Source: Paenibacillus sp. FSL W8-0426
Lineage (GTDB): Bacteria > Bacillota > Bacilli > Paenibacillales > Paenibacillaceae
Assembly: GCF_037969725.1 (NCBI RefSeq)
Contig: NZ_CP150203.1
Span: forward strand, 4,170,001-4,234,000
DNA: 64,000 nucleotides
Direction: 5' to 3'
The notes under the pieces were generated by a model that worked only from the letters and a program-made list of their open reading frames with translations, was not told where the DNA came from and did not search any database. The position numbers and the translations under genes are program-made. This document shows positions 48,626 through 56,895 of the stretch, piece by piece (position 1 is the stretch's first letter; every line of letters starts with the position of its first letter).

Positions 48626-49072
48626 TTATTTATAACATCCCGGGAACATGCCGGTCGTAATGGCAATCCGGTTCCAGCTGTTAATGGTGTTGATCGCCAT
48701 CACAAGGTCCATCACTTCAGCTTCGCTAAAGTGTTCGCGCACACGCTCAAACAATGCATCAGGCACGCCTTTCCCCGCAATCAGCGTAACCGTCTCGGCC
48801 AACTCCAACGCCACACGCTCTTTATCCGTATACAGCGGAACCTCCCGCCATACGCTCAGCAGCAAAATGTGATCGGCATAATCGCCCAGTTTCATCAGAT
48901 CCTTCGCATGCATGTCGAGGCAAAATGCGCATCCGTTGATTTGGGACACTCTGATCTTGATCAGCTCATACAATACCTTGTCTTCGAACTGTCCCGATAC
49001 GTATTGCTCTAGCGCCGACATCGCCTTATATGTGCTTGGGCTGGCTTTCATGTGGTTCATTCTCATTTTCAT
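48626..49072 (-). CDS. AhpD/carboxymuconolactone decarboxylase-family protein (ECF41 partner)
   Basis: Protein of 148 residues with the AhpD-like active-site motif CAFCLDMH (Cys48, Cys51, His55) in ISQINGCAFCLDMHAKD. Members are peroxidase-like, using the CxxC pair. The ATG follows AACTGGAGGCGAACCTA. It is 42 bases upstream of the sigma factor gene, and an ECF41-type promoter lies just before it. The natural substrate of ECF41-linked members is not known. Confidence 0.9.
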   Translation of the reverse strand: MKMRMNHMKASPSTYKAMSALEQYVSGQFEDKVLYELIKIRVSQINGCAFCLDMHAKDLMKLGDYADHILLLSVWREVPLYTDKERVALELAETVTLIAGKGVPDALFERVREHFSEAEVMDLVMAINTINSWNRIAITTGMFPGCYK

Positions 49073-49105
49073 TAGGTTCGCCTCCAGTTATGGTTTCATA
49101 CTGAA

Positions 49106-49132
49106 GACAAACGAGGGGACCGGTTTGTGACA
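49106..49132 (-). promoter_or_regulatory. Candidate ECF41-dependent promoter
   Basis: Minus strand: TGTCACA (49132-49126), 16-base spacer, TGTC (49109-49106), ending 33 bases before the AhpD-like start codon. The known ECF41 consensus is TGTCACA-N16-CGTC, so only the first base of the -10 differs. Confidence 0.75.
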
Positions 49133-49178
49133 AGATTCAGGATTTCGGATAAAAAAATGTTTCTGCGACATAGATCCA

Positions 49179-50210
49179 TCAGAAATATGTATCCAATACG
49201 TTCTTCCAGCTCCATTCGGCAGATGACAAATGGATGCTCTTCAGCCAAGGCATGCGTTCGATTACATCAGGTACACTCTCAATTAGGCTGTTGGAGATGT
49301 TCAAATATTTCAGCTTGGCCAACTTTTCCAGTTCGGGAGGAAGTTCCTTAATGGCAGTGTACGCAATATGAAGGCTTTCCAACTGGCTGAGCTCGCCAAT
49401 TTCCGGAGGAATGCGATCCAATGCGATGTCCTGCTTCGGTTTGGGCTTCCAATCCGAATCTTGAATGAATGAAGTTCCGCAATATATGGTCAGATGCTTC
49501 AGTTTCTTTAGTCTGCGAATGTTTGCCGGAAGGCTTTCCAGATCTCCGGTCATGATGCTTAATTCCTCCAATGACGCAAGTTCAAACAATGCTTTCGGGA
49601 GCGTGAACAGATCCCGCTCGACAATCTCCAGGCTTTTTAACGCTTTCAATTCCCTGATACGGTCAGGTATAGCTTGGATCCCCATAGAACTGATCTCCAG
49701 ACGATCCGTCTGATTTCGAATGGCGTCATCAAGTAGACGGTCCAGCTCCTCATGCCGTTTGAGCCTAAAGAAGAGCCCGGGAATTCGCTCCATGAGCTGA
49801 ATCGCTTCTTCTTCGGAGATGCGCATGCCGAACATGTCTTCATGTGCGACGCTGAAGAAATAATCACTCCCGTCTTTTTGCAAAAAACAGAGATCATCCG
49901 GCAAATCGGGATAGAACCAGTCTTTGAAACGTCTGGCCTCCTGTTTCAGAATCTGTCCGGATTCCGGAGTGCAGCGAAAAATGTAGTACGTTCCCTCGGT
50001 ATACATGGCCCCGCTGCGGAGCATCAATTCTTCCATCGAACATTTTTCGATCAGATACGGTTCCAGTTTGCTCAATACCTCGCTTACTCGTAAAGGCATT
50101 TCATCATAGTACCCCCGATCCACCAGCATAAAGCGATCCGTGCGCTTAATCAGCTCATCAATGAGCTGTTCATAGGCTTCATTCCTCGGGTCTGTATGAA
50201 ACGGTATCAT
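49179..50210 (-). CDS. Leucine-rich-repeat protein
   Basis: Protein of 343 residues starting at the ATG after AGGAGGTTGACA. The first ~165 residues (FHTDPRNEAYEQLIDELIKR, CTPESGQILKQEARRFKDWF, FGMRISEEEAIQLMERI) form an unassigned domain. The C-terminal half has about seven LRRs with L-x-x-L-x-L spacing, e.g. LKSLEIVERDLFTLPKALFE, LPANIRRLKKLKHLTI and LPPELEKLAKLKYLNISN. It is the last gene of the immunity-like block. No signal peptide. Confidence 0.8.
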   Translation of the reverse strand: MIPFHTDPRNEAYEQLIDELIKRTDRFMLVDRGYYDEMPLRVSEVLSKLEPYLIEKCSMEELMLRSGAMYTEGTYYIFRCTPESGQILKQEARRFKDWFYPDLPDDLCFLQKDGSDYFFSVAHEDMFGMRISEEEAIQLMERIPGLFFRLKRHEELDRLLDDAIRNQTDRLEISSMGIQAIPDRIRELKALKSLEIVERDLFTLPKALFELASLEELSIMTGDLESLPANIRRLKKLKHLTIYCGTSFIQDSDWKPKPKQDIALDRIPPEIGELSQLESLHIAYTAIKELPPELEKLAKLKYLNISNSLIESVPDVIERMPWLKSIHLSSAEWSWKNVLDTYF

Positions 50211-50267
50211 TGTCAACCTCCTATTCGAGTCCAATTCAAGCATTCTTTGCAGCAACAGGAGGACCGA

Positions 50268-50891
50268 TCAATAATCAATCTCCTCCATCGTGCTCAGGTT
50301 CCTGTTCGATTGTTCCAGCATCTGCGTGAACGTCGGCGCCACGTAATAAACAAAGTCCGGGTCATGCACATAAACGATAACCTGGCCATATGTTCCCTGC
50401 TCCGTCGGATCGAAATCCAACATCAAATAGAGCGAACCTCCGGCAATGGTCGCAAACGGAACCCGTGATTGGTGGAAAAGATAAGGCCGGATTTCCGGGT
50501 CCAGTTTACCGATTTCCTCTGCCGAATAAAACTCGTCCAGCCTCTGGTTCTCCCCGCTGATCATTCGCATCCCATCCCGCATCTCCTCTAGCGACATCAA
50601 ATAAAACGGCGTCCATTCCCCCGCCTCTTCATCGCCGGGATACAACACATGAAGGGCATAACCGCTGCCGTTTTTGCGCTCGTAAAACGCACGGAAATCG
50701 GCAGGCAAGCGAACGCCAAACTCCTGTTCAAAGGCGTTTAGCTCTGCCGCCGAAGCCCCGCCAATATCCCGATACTGGTCAAGCAACTCCCGAATTTCTG
50801 CCTCTTGGACCTTTTCCTCCAACAAGAACTCCAATTCATCCATCAGCGTATGGACATGGCTTATCGATCCCGACGTCTCATCCGGCTTCAT
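50268..50891 (-). CDS. SMI1/KNR4 (SUKH-1) family protein
   Basis: Protein of 207 residues from the ATG after AAAGGGGAAAGAGG. The core GGASAAELNAFEQEFGVRLP followed by ADFRAFYERKNGSG is the characteristic SUKH-1 motif (E--FG--LP--Y---L), and later PFATIAGGSLYLMLDFDP plus GQVIVYVHDPDFVYYVA complete the fold. SUKH proteins are common immunity proteins of contact-dependent and polymorphic toxins. Co-directional with the flanking genes. Confidence 0.87.
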   Translation of the reverse strand: MKPDETSGSISHVHTLMDELEFLLEEKVQEAEIRELLDQYRDIGGASAAELNAFEQEFGVRLPADFRAFYERKNGSGYALHVLYPGDEEAGEWTPFYLMSLEEMRDGMRMISGENQRLDEFYSAEEIGKLDPEIRPYLFHQSRVPFATIAGGSLYLMLDFDPTEQGTYGQVIVYVHDPDFVYYVAPTFTQMLEQSNRNLSTMEEIDY

Positions 50892-50919
50892 CCTCTTTCC
50901 CCTTTCCTTTTCATGTACG

Positions 50920-51348
50920 TTATTTCTCCTTGGCATTCTCGCGAACGTATTCCCTATACTCCCAAAAAGCTTCTTTTTCACCGCCATCTTCCAATAGAAT
51001 CATGATGGCATAGGATAACATGCCCAGCCATTGATCCATCTGGTCGATTTGTTTCTGCGAAATCAATCCGTTTCTGCGCAGCATGCCTTCCGGTTCTACC
51101 GCCCAAGCCCGTCCAAGATGCACGATGCTCCACAAGCAGGACATGATCTCCCGATCAACGGCCGGCTGCGACAAATCCGGAGACAGGACCCGCACAATCT
51201 CCATCAGTTCATGAAAATTTTCTTCAAATAAGGTGCCTCGAAACGGGCGAAGACTGCCCAGAAAACCATGCTCCATCTTTGGGTGCTGAACGTCATCAAA
51301 CGCAAAAGCATGGCATTTCAGGAGCAGCACCGCTTCATCGCGCGTCAT
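50920..51348 (-). CDS. Conserved hypothetical protein
   Basis: Protein of 142 residues; the second of two adjacent ATGs has GGGGAGGG six bases upstream and is preferred. Composition is helical and polar (EAVLLLKCHAFAFDDVQHP, WSIVHLGRAWAVEPEGMLRR, LGMLSYAIMILLEDGGEKEA). I do not recognise the family. It lies 28 bases upstream of the SUKH gene and is probably co-transcribed, so an immunity role is plausible only by context. Confidence 0.65.
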   Translation of the reverse strand: MTRDEAVLLLKCHAFAFDDVQHPKMEHGFLGSLRPFRGTLFEENFHELMEIVRVLSPDLSQPAVDREIMSCLWSIVHLGRAWAVEPEGMLRRNGLISQKQIDQMDQWLGMLSYAIMILLEDGGEKEAFWEYREYVRENAKEK

Positions 51349-51396
51349 TGGCATCCCTCCCCTTTCCGTGATGCATTCATCCCGTTTAACAGGCGG

Positions 51397-52698
51397 TTAC
51401 CAACGCACAGGGTTCTCGCCGCGCAGCAATACGAACCGTTCCCGCTCACGCAGCGTCCCCGTACCGATGCTGTATTCATCCATGACCGGCGATGCGAGAT
51501 CCAGCACATGAAGCATGCCGCTGTAGGTACCTACCAATAGCTCGGACCGATCGGGTGAGGTCGCCAATGAAAAGATCGTGCCGCCGACATAATAACGCCA
51601 CTGCTCCTGTCCCGCCTGATCGATGCAGCGCAGATAACCGTAAGCATCTCCGACAACGATGCCTTCTTTGACTTCAACGGCGGCATACATGCGCGCATGC
51701 TCATCCACTATAGGCCAATCCTCTCTTTTTTCGTTGCCTTCCACCTCTTCCAAAGGAATTCGGATCGTAACGCCATTGTAGAAATGGCAGGAATTGAACC
51801 AGACATTGCGGTTGTCGCCAGAAAAAACGGCATAGTGCGGATAGCTCGATTCGGGATAGAACATGTACTTTTGGCCTTGGCGGCGATTGAGCAGCATATG
51901 CTCACTCGCTTGGCTTCCATAGGCAATCCATGTGCCGTCCCTGGAAACCGCAGCATGCCCCATATCCAAACGCGTGTCTTCGAGTTCATATTCCTCGATA
52001 TCTTCCAGATCCGGATGAAGCAGTTCTACTTTATTAGGTTCGATCAGATAGATGCCATAATAGGATTGCAGCAGCAGCGCCTTTCCGTCTTCCAGAGGGA
52101 CGAGCAGCTCCAAGGTCCGCTCCGGGAACTCGCAGTCCGCAAAGGACTCGGTATTCGGCAGAATTTCATGGATCAGATCCTGAATGTCTCCCCAACGATA
52201 GGTGGCTAACCGTTCGCCTTCCAAGGCCCCGTCCGGCCTGCTCACGACATGAATGCCATCGGCAGAAGCAAGCGCCCATACTAACTGATCGGCGGAACAT
52301 CCGGCAAATGTATATGCTGTGCCGCGCAGCTCTCCTTGCCGGTTGGCCGTATATACTCGTCCCTGGTCAGCCATCGAACCGCTGCTGAACACGATAGATC
52401 CATCGTGCAGGTATCCGATCGCGCGGATAGGCTGCATTTGCTTGTCAAACGCTTCAGCCATCGGCCAAGTCGCAGCAGGAAGTTCCTCGCGAAGCCGACT
52501 GATTTCACCGGCTTCATTGGCTTTCTTCACCATTTCCCACACCGCTTTGGCCCACTGTTTCCGCTGATCTTCCGCAATTTCGGATTCATCCGTCTGCTCG
52601 CCGGCCATGCTGCGCCGCACAAATGCGTTCACATTGTCCGCATACCGCCTGCCTTCCGCTCGCCATGCCGCAGCAATGCGTTCATTCAACCAATTCAA
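51397..52698 (-). CDS. Large beta-propeller-like hypothetical protein
   Basis: Protein of 433 residues. After an N-terminal helical region (~1-85) there are repeated strand-rich segments (IGYLHDGSIVFSSGSMADQG, VSRDGTWIAYGSQASEH, GYLRCIDQAGQEQWRYYVGG, ATSPDRSELLVGTYSGMLHV) spaced as in WD/PQQ-like propellers. No catalytic motif is visible. Its start overlaps the end of the SUKH gene by 4 bases, so the two are translationally coupled. Likely a protein-binding scaffold; not assigned to a family. Confidence 0.7.
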   Translation of the reverse strand: MNWLNERIAAAWRAEGRRYADNVNAFVRRSMAGEQTDESEIAEDQRKQWAKAVWEMVKKANEAGEISRLREELPAATWPMAEAFDKQMQPIRAIGYLHDGSIVFSSGSMADQGRVYTANRQGELRGTAYTFAGCSADQLVWALASADGIHVVSRPDGALEGERLATYRWGDIQDLIHEILPNTESFADCEFPERTLELLVPLEDGKALLLQSYYGIYLIEPNKVELLHPDLEDIEEYELEDTRLDMGHAAVSRDGTWIAYGSQASEHMLLNRRQGQKYMFYPESSYPHYAVFSGDNRNVWFNSCHFYNGVTIRIPLEEVEGNEKREDWPIVDEHARMYAAVEVKEGIVVGDAYGYLRCIDQAGQEQWRYYVGGTIFSLATSPDRSELLVGTYSGMLHVLDLASPVMDEYSIGTGTLRERERFVLLRGENPVRW

Positions 52699-53453
52699 TA
52701 TGATTCCTCCGCTCCCATAGGATTGATAGCCTTGCAGTCATGTTCCTGCAATACACGATCGATCTCCGTCTCAGGCGCCCCGCCTGCTTTCCCCGCCTCA
52801 TAAAATAAGGCGATCTCCGATCCGTACGCATAATTGAAGCGGAGATATCCACCCATGGAAGCCGAAAAAAGTTTGCATGTATGCTGATTTTCCAGTATAG
52901 CATCCCATTCAAAACGGGCCTTGAATACTTGCGCAACCTCTTGCAGCGACAAGCCTCCCTGCTTCGCTCCAGCATAATGGTAAAACGTATGCTGCCGCAG
53001 CTCGTTCCATGGCTCGAAATACCGAGGTTCGGCCAATGAGGCATCAGAGTACACGTCGCTGTAGATTCGATTCAGCTGCTCGCCGAATCCCTCTTCCATG
53101 TCGTGCCACAAACGGATGCGTTCATCGTGGCGCGGAAGCCACAGCAGTCCTGCGACGCCGGGATGTATCGCCAGAAAATCCCCATCGACCGAGCTGCCGA
53201 TGCTTATGCATTCCCCGATCTGCTCCTGGTTGATCGGCGCTTCTTCGTCGTGCAGCCAAAAGTCATATTCGGCAAAGGGTTTCAATACCTCGGCATCGGG
53301 GCGCTGTACGTTCATCCAGCCCGAGTACGTCCCTTCGCCATATTTGCCCAGCCAGCCGCGGTATGAACGAGGCAGCGTGACGGCATGCCGTTGTTCGAAT
53401 GAATCCAGTTCCTCGGCGGGTACCGGGTTGAGCATGCGAGTCACAATATACAT
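52695..53453 (-). CDS. SMI1/KNR4 (SUKH) family protein, second copy
   Basis: Protein of 252 residues. The N-terminal core PAEELDSFEQRHAVTLPRSY followed by RGWLGKYGEGTYSGW is a good SUKH-1 motif, and ECISIGSSVDGDFLAIHPGV plus LLWLPRHDERIRLW continue it. About 110 extra C-terminal residues (GGLSLQEVAQVFKARFEWDA, LFSASMGGYLRFNYAYGSEI) are not recognised. ATG follows GGGAGGAAGCC. It overlaps the propeller-like gene by 4 bases. Confidence 0.83.
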   Translation of the reverse strand: MYIVTRMLNPVPAEELDSFEQRHAVTLPRSYRGWLGKYGEGTYSGWMNVQRPDAEVLKPFAEYDFWLHDEEAPINQEQIGECISIGSSVDGDFLAIHPGVAGLLWLPRHDERIRLWHDMEEGFGEQLNRIYSDVYSDASLAEPRYFEPWNELRQHTFYHYAGAKQGGLSLQEVAQVFKARFEWDAILENQHTCKLFSASMGGYLRFNYAYGSEIALFYEAGKAGGAPETEIDRVLQEHDCKAINPMGAEESY

Positions 53454-53504
53454 GTTTATGGCTTCCTCCCATCATTAACGTCATGAACATGTCGACATTT
53501 CATG

Positions 53505-53550
53505 TATAGAAACCGCAGCGTCTGTTTGTTTTTCGCGGCTTATATAGGCG
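53505..53550. repeat. Collapsed copy (C) of the dispersed repeat ends
   Basis: TATAGAAACCGC at the left matches the start of copy B, and GTTTTTCGCGGCTTATATAGG matches the right end of copy A with two changes. Only about 12 bases separate them, so this looks like an internally deleted element, located between two genes of the immunity-like block. Confidence 0.45.
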
Positions 53551-53551
53551 G

Positions 53552-54109
53552 TTAAGCCAGTTCTTCCTGCAGCACTTCGGTTGCCAGCCCTTTGCGATTC
53601 ACGATCCGAATGGCAAACGCGTCGTACCCGTCCCGCTGGACTTGCTCGAATTCCACTTTTTCGCCTGTGATCAGTTCGAACCTTCCGTCCTCATCGACCT
53701 CTTCCCCGAACTCTTCATCCCATGGGACGTTGTAAAAGGCAGACAAATGCACTTCAAACACATCTTCTCCTTCAATGTCCAAATACGGACGAAGCGGGCG
53801 ATTGGCAATATCCTCCTCGGGATATGTCTCGCATACCATCGCATCGTACCCATGCTTGGCCGAATCGATCAACAGAAAGCGTTCTCCGGTTACGGTATGC
53901 TCTGCATAGACGATCGAAGGCGTCATTCCATCCCAAGTGATCACTTCATCATCCAGCAAGTCCCCATAATAAAAAAGATGGAACTTGTCATGACCGTCTG
54001 CCGTCTGCAGTTTGCCGCGCCACTCCACCTCATGTTGATTTTCATCGGACACCGCCGTGACCAAACCTTCCAAATAGGAAGGTCCTTTATGTACGCCTGT
54101 ATTGTTCAT
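53552..54109 (-). CDS. Conserved hypothetical protein
   Basis: Protein of 185 residues, acidic, no membrane segment or signal peptide. Segments ITWDGMTPSIVYAEHTVTGE and FYNVPWDEEFGEEVDEDGRF are typical of small acidic proteins in Bacillus immunity clusters, but I do not recognise a family. It overlaps the membrane protein gene by 4 bases, suggesting coupled translation. Confidence 0.65.
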   Translation of the reverse strand: MNNTGVHKGPSYLEGLVTAVSDENQHEVEWRGKLQTADGHDKFHLFYYGDLLDDEVITWDGMTPSIVYAEHTVTGERFLLIDSAKHGYDAMVCETYPEEDIANRPLRPYLDIEGEDVFEVHLSAFYNVPWDEEFGEEVDEDGRFELITGEKVEFEQVQRDGYDAFAIRIVNRKGLATEVLQEELA

Positions 54110-54762
54110 TGTTTATTCTCCTCCATTGGCTTCATGTGGATCGTTACGATCTTCTGTTCTTCATCGACTTCCAGATTTACGTTTATCCCCAGTTTATCGC
54201 GGAACAGGGCGGTGATGTTGAGATAGGGATCACGCGCAGGTTCGCTGCCTCCGTTATGGGTACGGGTCATTCCTTGGTGGATGATGGACTTGACGAGATC
54301 GCCGTCTCCTTTTCCCGTTTGCCGATACATATAGATCGGCCTATTGTCCCGATCGTAAAAATTCAACACCGTATCATAGTCATTGGCATTTTTGTATTGA
54401 TTTTCAGAACGGACATAGTCCGTTTGAGAGCTCTCATAATCCACCCTTCCCGCAAGGTAAGGATTGTCTCCTCCCGTCTCAATGGCATATTCTCCATAAG
54501 CCAGTTGGAACAAATATTGAATATGACTCATATCCACCCTGTAGTACAGCTGCCGGTCAGGACCTTGTTTGTCCATGGCGGCAAACCCGTTCACCAACGG
54601 CAGAGCATTATACGATTCGCCGTCAACGTCTACTGCCAGGGCATAATCTGATAACACTTTTTCTTTTTGAAAAATACCGTATGTCTGAGCAATGAAATAG
54701 GCCGGTATAAGCAAAACAATGAATACCACCAATACAATGAACCATTTTGCGCCTTTTCTCAT
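54106..54762 (-). CDS. Membrane-anchored hypothetical protein
   Basis: Protein of 218 residues from the ATG after GGGGGAGGG; an upstream ATG is closer to the binding site but leaves a worse N-terminus. One N-terminal membrane segment (KWFIVLVVFIVLLIPAYFIA) and an exported domain of ~190 residues (ALAVDVDGESYNALPLVNGF, SHIQYLFQLAYGEYAIETGG) follow, with no cysteine lipobox. Family not recognised. Co-directional and coupled to the next gene by a 4-base overlap. Confidence 0.65.
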   Translation of the reverse strand: MRKGAKWFIVLVVFIVLLIPAYFIAQTYGIFQKEKVLSDYALAVDVDGESYNALPLVNGFAAMDKQGPDRQLYYRVDMSHIQYLFQLAYGEYAIETGGDNPYLAGRVDYESSQTDYVRSENQYKNANDYDTVLNFYDRDNRPIYMYRQTGKGDGDLVKSIIHQGMTRTHNGGSEPARDPYLNITALFRDKLGINVNLEVDEEQKIVTIHMKPMEENKQ

Positions 54763-54801
54763 ATGTCTGCCCTCCCCCAAAAAAGGTGCCTGATGGCCCT
54801 C

Positions 54802-55410
54802 TTATCCTGTCTTGTATTGGAGTCTGGTCAATGTGCGAACGACGGCTGAACGGTTTTTGGCCTGTTTCATGTACGCCGGAATGGTATGCGATGCCGTCTT
54901 GAGCGGAACGTTTGCCCGTCTCACACGGAGATCGGCGGAGATATACGAAATCAAATAATTCAGATGGGCACGGTTCAGAGCCCAGACCAGCTTGCCCCTG
55001 ACGTTATCCAGAAAATAAAGTTCCATGCCGAACACCGGATCTCGCCCGTCCCGGGTATCCGGGTAATAACTTCTGCATGCCGGTTTGCGCTGCAACTCGC
55101 ATTGGTTGGTCGCCCCGCAATGCGGGCAATCGATATGAGCTGATTTGTGACGAGTGCGTTTCTCATCCGTTAACTGCACATTAAACCATCGTTCGCACTG
55201 TACGCAGTTGCTCTTGGCACGATATTCGTGCAGCGGCTTTTCATTTGCGCCTGCGTAACATTGGTTGCATCTCCATGTGAATTGTCCGTTCTTCTCCACG
55301 ATTTGAGCATGGCCCCTGCACATTGGGCATCTAACGTCAACCGGCTCCCCTCGGCGAAGAACGGAATAGAAGCTGTATTTGTAGGCTCCTTCATCCTCGA
55401 AACGTTTCAT
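54802..55410 (-). CDS. Zinc-ribbon protein
   Basis: Protein of 202 residues. Two pairs of CxxC motifs are visible: CPMC...CNQC (near residues 30-55) and CVQC...CPHC (near 70-100), spaced as in zinc ribbons, followed by a basic region LRVRRANVPLKTASH. It could bind nucleic acid or act as an adaptor. The ATG after GGGGGACTGAGTCCGAC is used; a longer in-frame reading is possible. First gene of the co-directional block; the dispersed repeat copy B lies 21 bases upstream of its start. Confidence 0.75.
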   Translation of the reverse strand: MKRFEDEGAYKYSFYSVLRRGEPVDVRCPMCRGHAQIVEKNGQFTWRCNQCYAGANEKPLHEYRAKSNCVQCERWFNVQLTDEKRTRHKSAHIDCPHCGATNQCELQRKPACRSYYPDTRDGRDPVFGMELYFLDNVRGKLVWALNRAHLNYLISYISADLRVRRANVPLKTASHTIPAYMKQAKNRSAVVRTLTRLQYKTG

Positions 55411-55430
55411 GTCGGACTCAGTCCCCCTTT

Positions 55431-55502
55431 CTATAGAAACCGCCTTAATCAATCACAATAAGCCACTCCGAGCGGAGTACCCTCTTACGATCGCTGTTAT
55501 CC
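55431..55502 (+). repeat. Dispersed structured repeat, copy B
   Basis: TATAGAAACCGCC, AATCAATCACA, an ACTCC/GGAGT hairpin, AGTACC and GATCGCTGTTATCC occur in the same order and spacing as in copy A (9414-9538). The hairpin bases differ in both arms between the copies, keeping the stem. The right-hand end found in copy A is not visible here, so copy B may be 3'-truncated. It lies in the upstream region of the zinc-ribbon gene, in the opposite orientation to that gene. Confidence 0.6.
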
Positions 55503-55656
55503 ACCAATTTTTTCGAATCCCTTGTTCAAAGGGGAAAATACGGACCACCACTTCAAATTATAAGTAAGCCAATCATTCAGCACAAGAAACGAAGGTCTTT
55601 GTTTCCGATCCGCGACCAACGTCCTAGGTCCACAAAAGTTCTGCGCGATGGGGAAG

Positions 55657-55672
55657 TGTGTCTCACGTCACA
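55657..55672 (+). promoter_or_regulatory. Crp/Fnr-type operator upstream of the nitrite reductase gene
   Basis: TGTGT-CTCACG-TCACA, one base off the TGTGA-N6-TCACA palindrome. A TATTTTATATAG tract about 30-36 bases downstream could be the -10, which would place the box near -41.5, the usual activator position. Confidence 0.6.
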
Positions 55673-55810
55673 CCCGAATTTCTCATTGTATCGTATTTTA
55701 TATAGAACAAAACATCTTTCATGTACGTTCAAAGAAGCCAGACTATACTTGATGCAGCCTTTTCGCTGCTTGATTTGTGAAAACGATCACTTAAATAAGG
55801 TTGTGTTCCT

Positions 55811-56800
55811 ATGCTCACTTGGTTGAATTGGTTCAAGCTTTCCTTGATCTTTACCGTGTTTACAGCTGCCCTCTCCCATTGCAGTTCCGCCGAAACTGTC
55901 GATGTGGAGCCTAAGAACGATTCGGCTTCCGTATCCGTCAGCCAGCCGCCGGTAGACCCGGTCATCCGCAGGGACGGCAATAACGTATATATCGAAATGA
56001 CCGCCCAAGTTACCGACCTCGAAATTTCCGAAGGCACGATTTACAATGCATGGACGTTTAACGGAACCGCTCCCGGGCCGGTTCTTCGCGTAACGGAAGG
56101 CGATACCCTTATTTTCACGCTGAAGAACCTGGATGAAAGTATGCCGCACTCCATGGATTTCCATGCCGTGCATGCTTCGCCCAGCAGCAAATTTATCGAT
56201 GTTATGCCCGGTGAGCAAGGTACGTTTACATATCCAACGTCTTCCCCTGGCGTGTTCATGTACCATTGCGGCACCAAACCTGTGCTGGCCCACATCGCCA
56301 ACGGCATGTACGGCATGATTATCGTTGAACCCAAGAACGGTTATCCTTCCGAGAACTTGATCGATCGTGAATTTACGCTCGTTCAGAGCGAATGGTACAA
56401 GGAACACGATTATGAATCGTTCCTGAACGACCAACCGGATTACGTCGTATTTAATGGCAATGATTACGGTTTGACCAATTCGCCACTTCTCGCCAAGGTA
56501 GGGGACAACGTTCGCATTTACATTAGCAATGCCGGCCCCAATGAAGTATCCTCATTTCATATCGTGGGCACGATCATGGATCGGGTCTACATCGATGGCA
56601 ATCCAAAGAATATCCAGTACGGCATGCAGACCGTCATGCTTCCTGCGAGCGGCGGCGCCGTAGTGGAGTTTACCGTCACGGAAGAAGGCGATTATCCGAT
56701 CGTTACGCATCAGTTCAACCATGCTTCCAAAGGAGCCTCCGCCGTGCTTCGCGTGACCAAGGATGGCCTCGATCATGGCGGTCCGCCCATGAAACATTAA
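55811..56800 (+). CDS. nirK: Copper-containing nitrite reductase (NirK/AniA-like)
   Basis: Protein of 329 residues, two cupredoxin domains. Type 1 copper ligands: His113, Cys153, His161, Met166 (MPHSMDFH ... FMYHCGTKPVLAHIANGMYG). Type 2 ligands: His118, His152 and a His in VTHQFNHASKG; catalytic Asp116 and His in SSFHIVGT are also present. This matches AniA/NirK rather than a laccase. An N-terminal hydrophobic segment ends near LSHCSS, possibly an atypical lipobox. It reduces nitrite to NO. Located beside the nar genes with an Fnr-like box about 140 bases upstream. Confidence 0.9.
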   Translation: MLTWLNWFKLSLIFTVFTAALSHCSSAETVDVEPKNDSASVSVSQPPVDPVIRRDGNNVYIEMTAQVTDLEISEGTIYNAWTFNGTAPGPVLRVTEGDTLIFTLKNLDESMPHSMDFHAVHASPSSKFIDVMPGEQGTFTYPTSSPGVFMYHCGTKPVLAHIANGMYGMIIVEPKNGYPSENLIDREFTLVQSEWYKEHDYESFLNDQPDYVVFNGNDYGLTNSPLLAKVGDNVRIYISNAGPNEVSSFHIVGTIMDRVYIDGNPKNIQYGMQTVMLPASGGAVVEFTVTEEGDYPIVTHQFNHASKGASAVLRVTKDGLDHGGPPMKH

Positions 56801-56824
56801 GAGACACGTAAAATTAACATTTCG

Positions 56825-56840
56825 TGTGAGTATCGTCACA
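56825..56840 (+). promoter_or_regulatory. Perfect Crp/Fnr-type operator upstream of the ylbF-like gene
   Basis: TGTGAGTATCGTCACA, an exact TGTGA-N6-TCACA palindrome. TATACA (56860-56865) lies about 27 bases downstream of its centre as a -10, giving a class II activator layout (about -40 from the probable start). Confidence 0.82.
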
Positions 56841-56895
56841 GTAGCCCTTCCTTTTACACTATACAGTTAAGACAAGAAGGTTAGGAGGTCATATC

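Noticed and set aside
55411-55810. Search for an Fnr half-site or attachment site in the long intergenic region beyond the repeat and the box at 55657
   Set aside because: Only the repeat copy B, the single Fnr-type box and an A+T-rich tract were supported.
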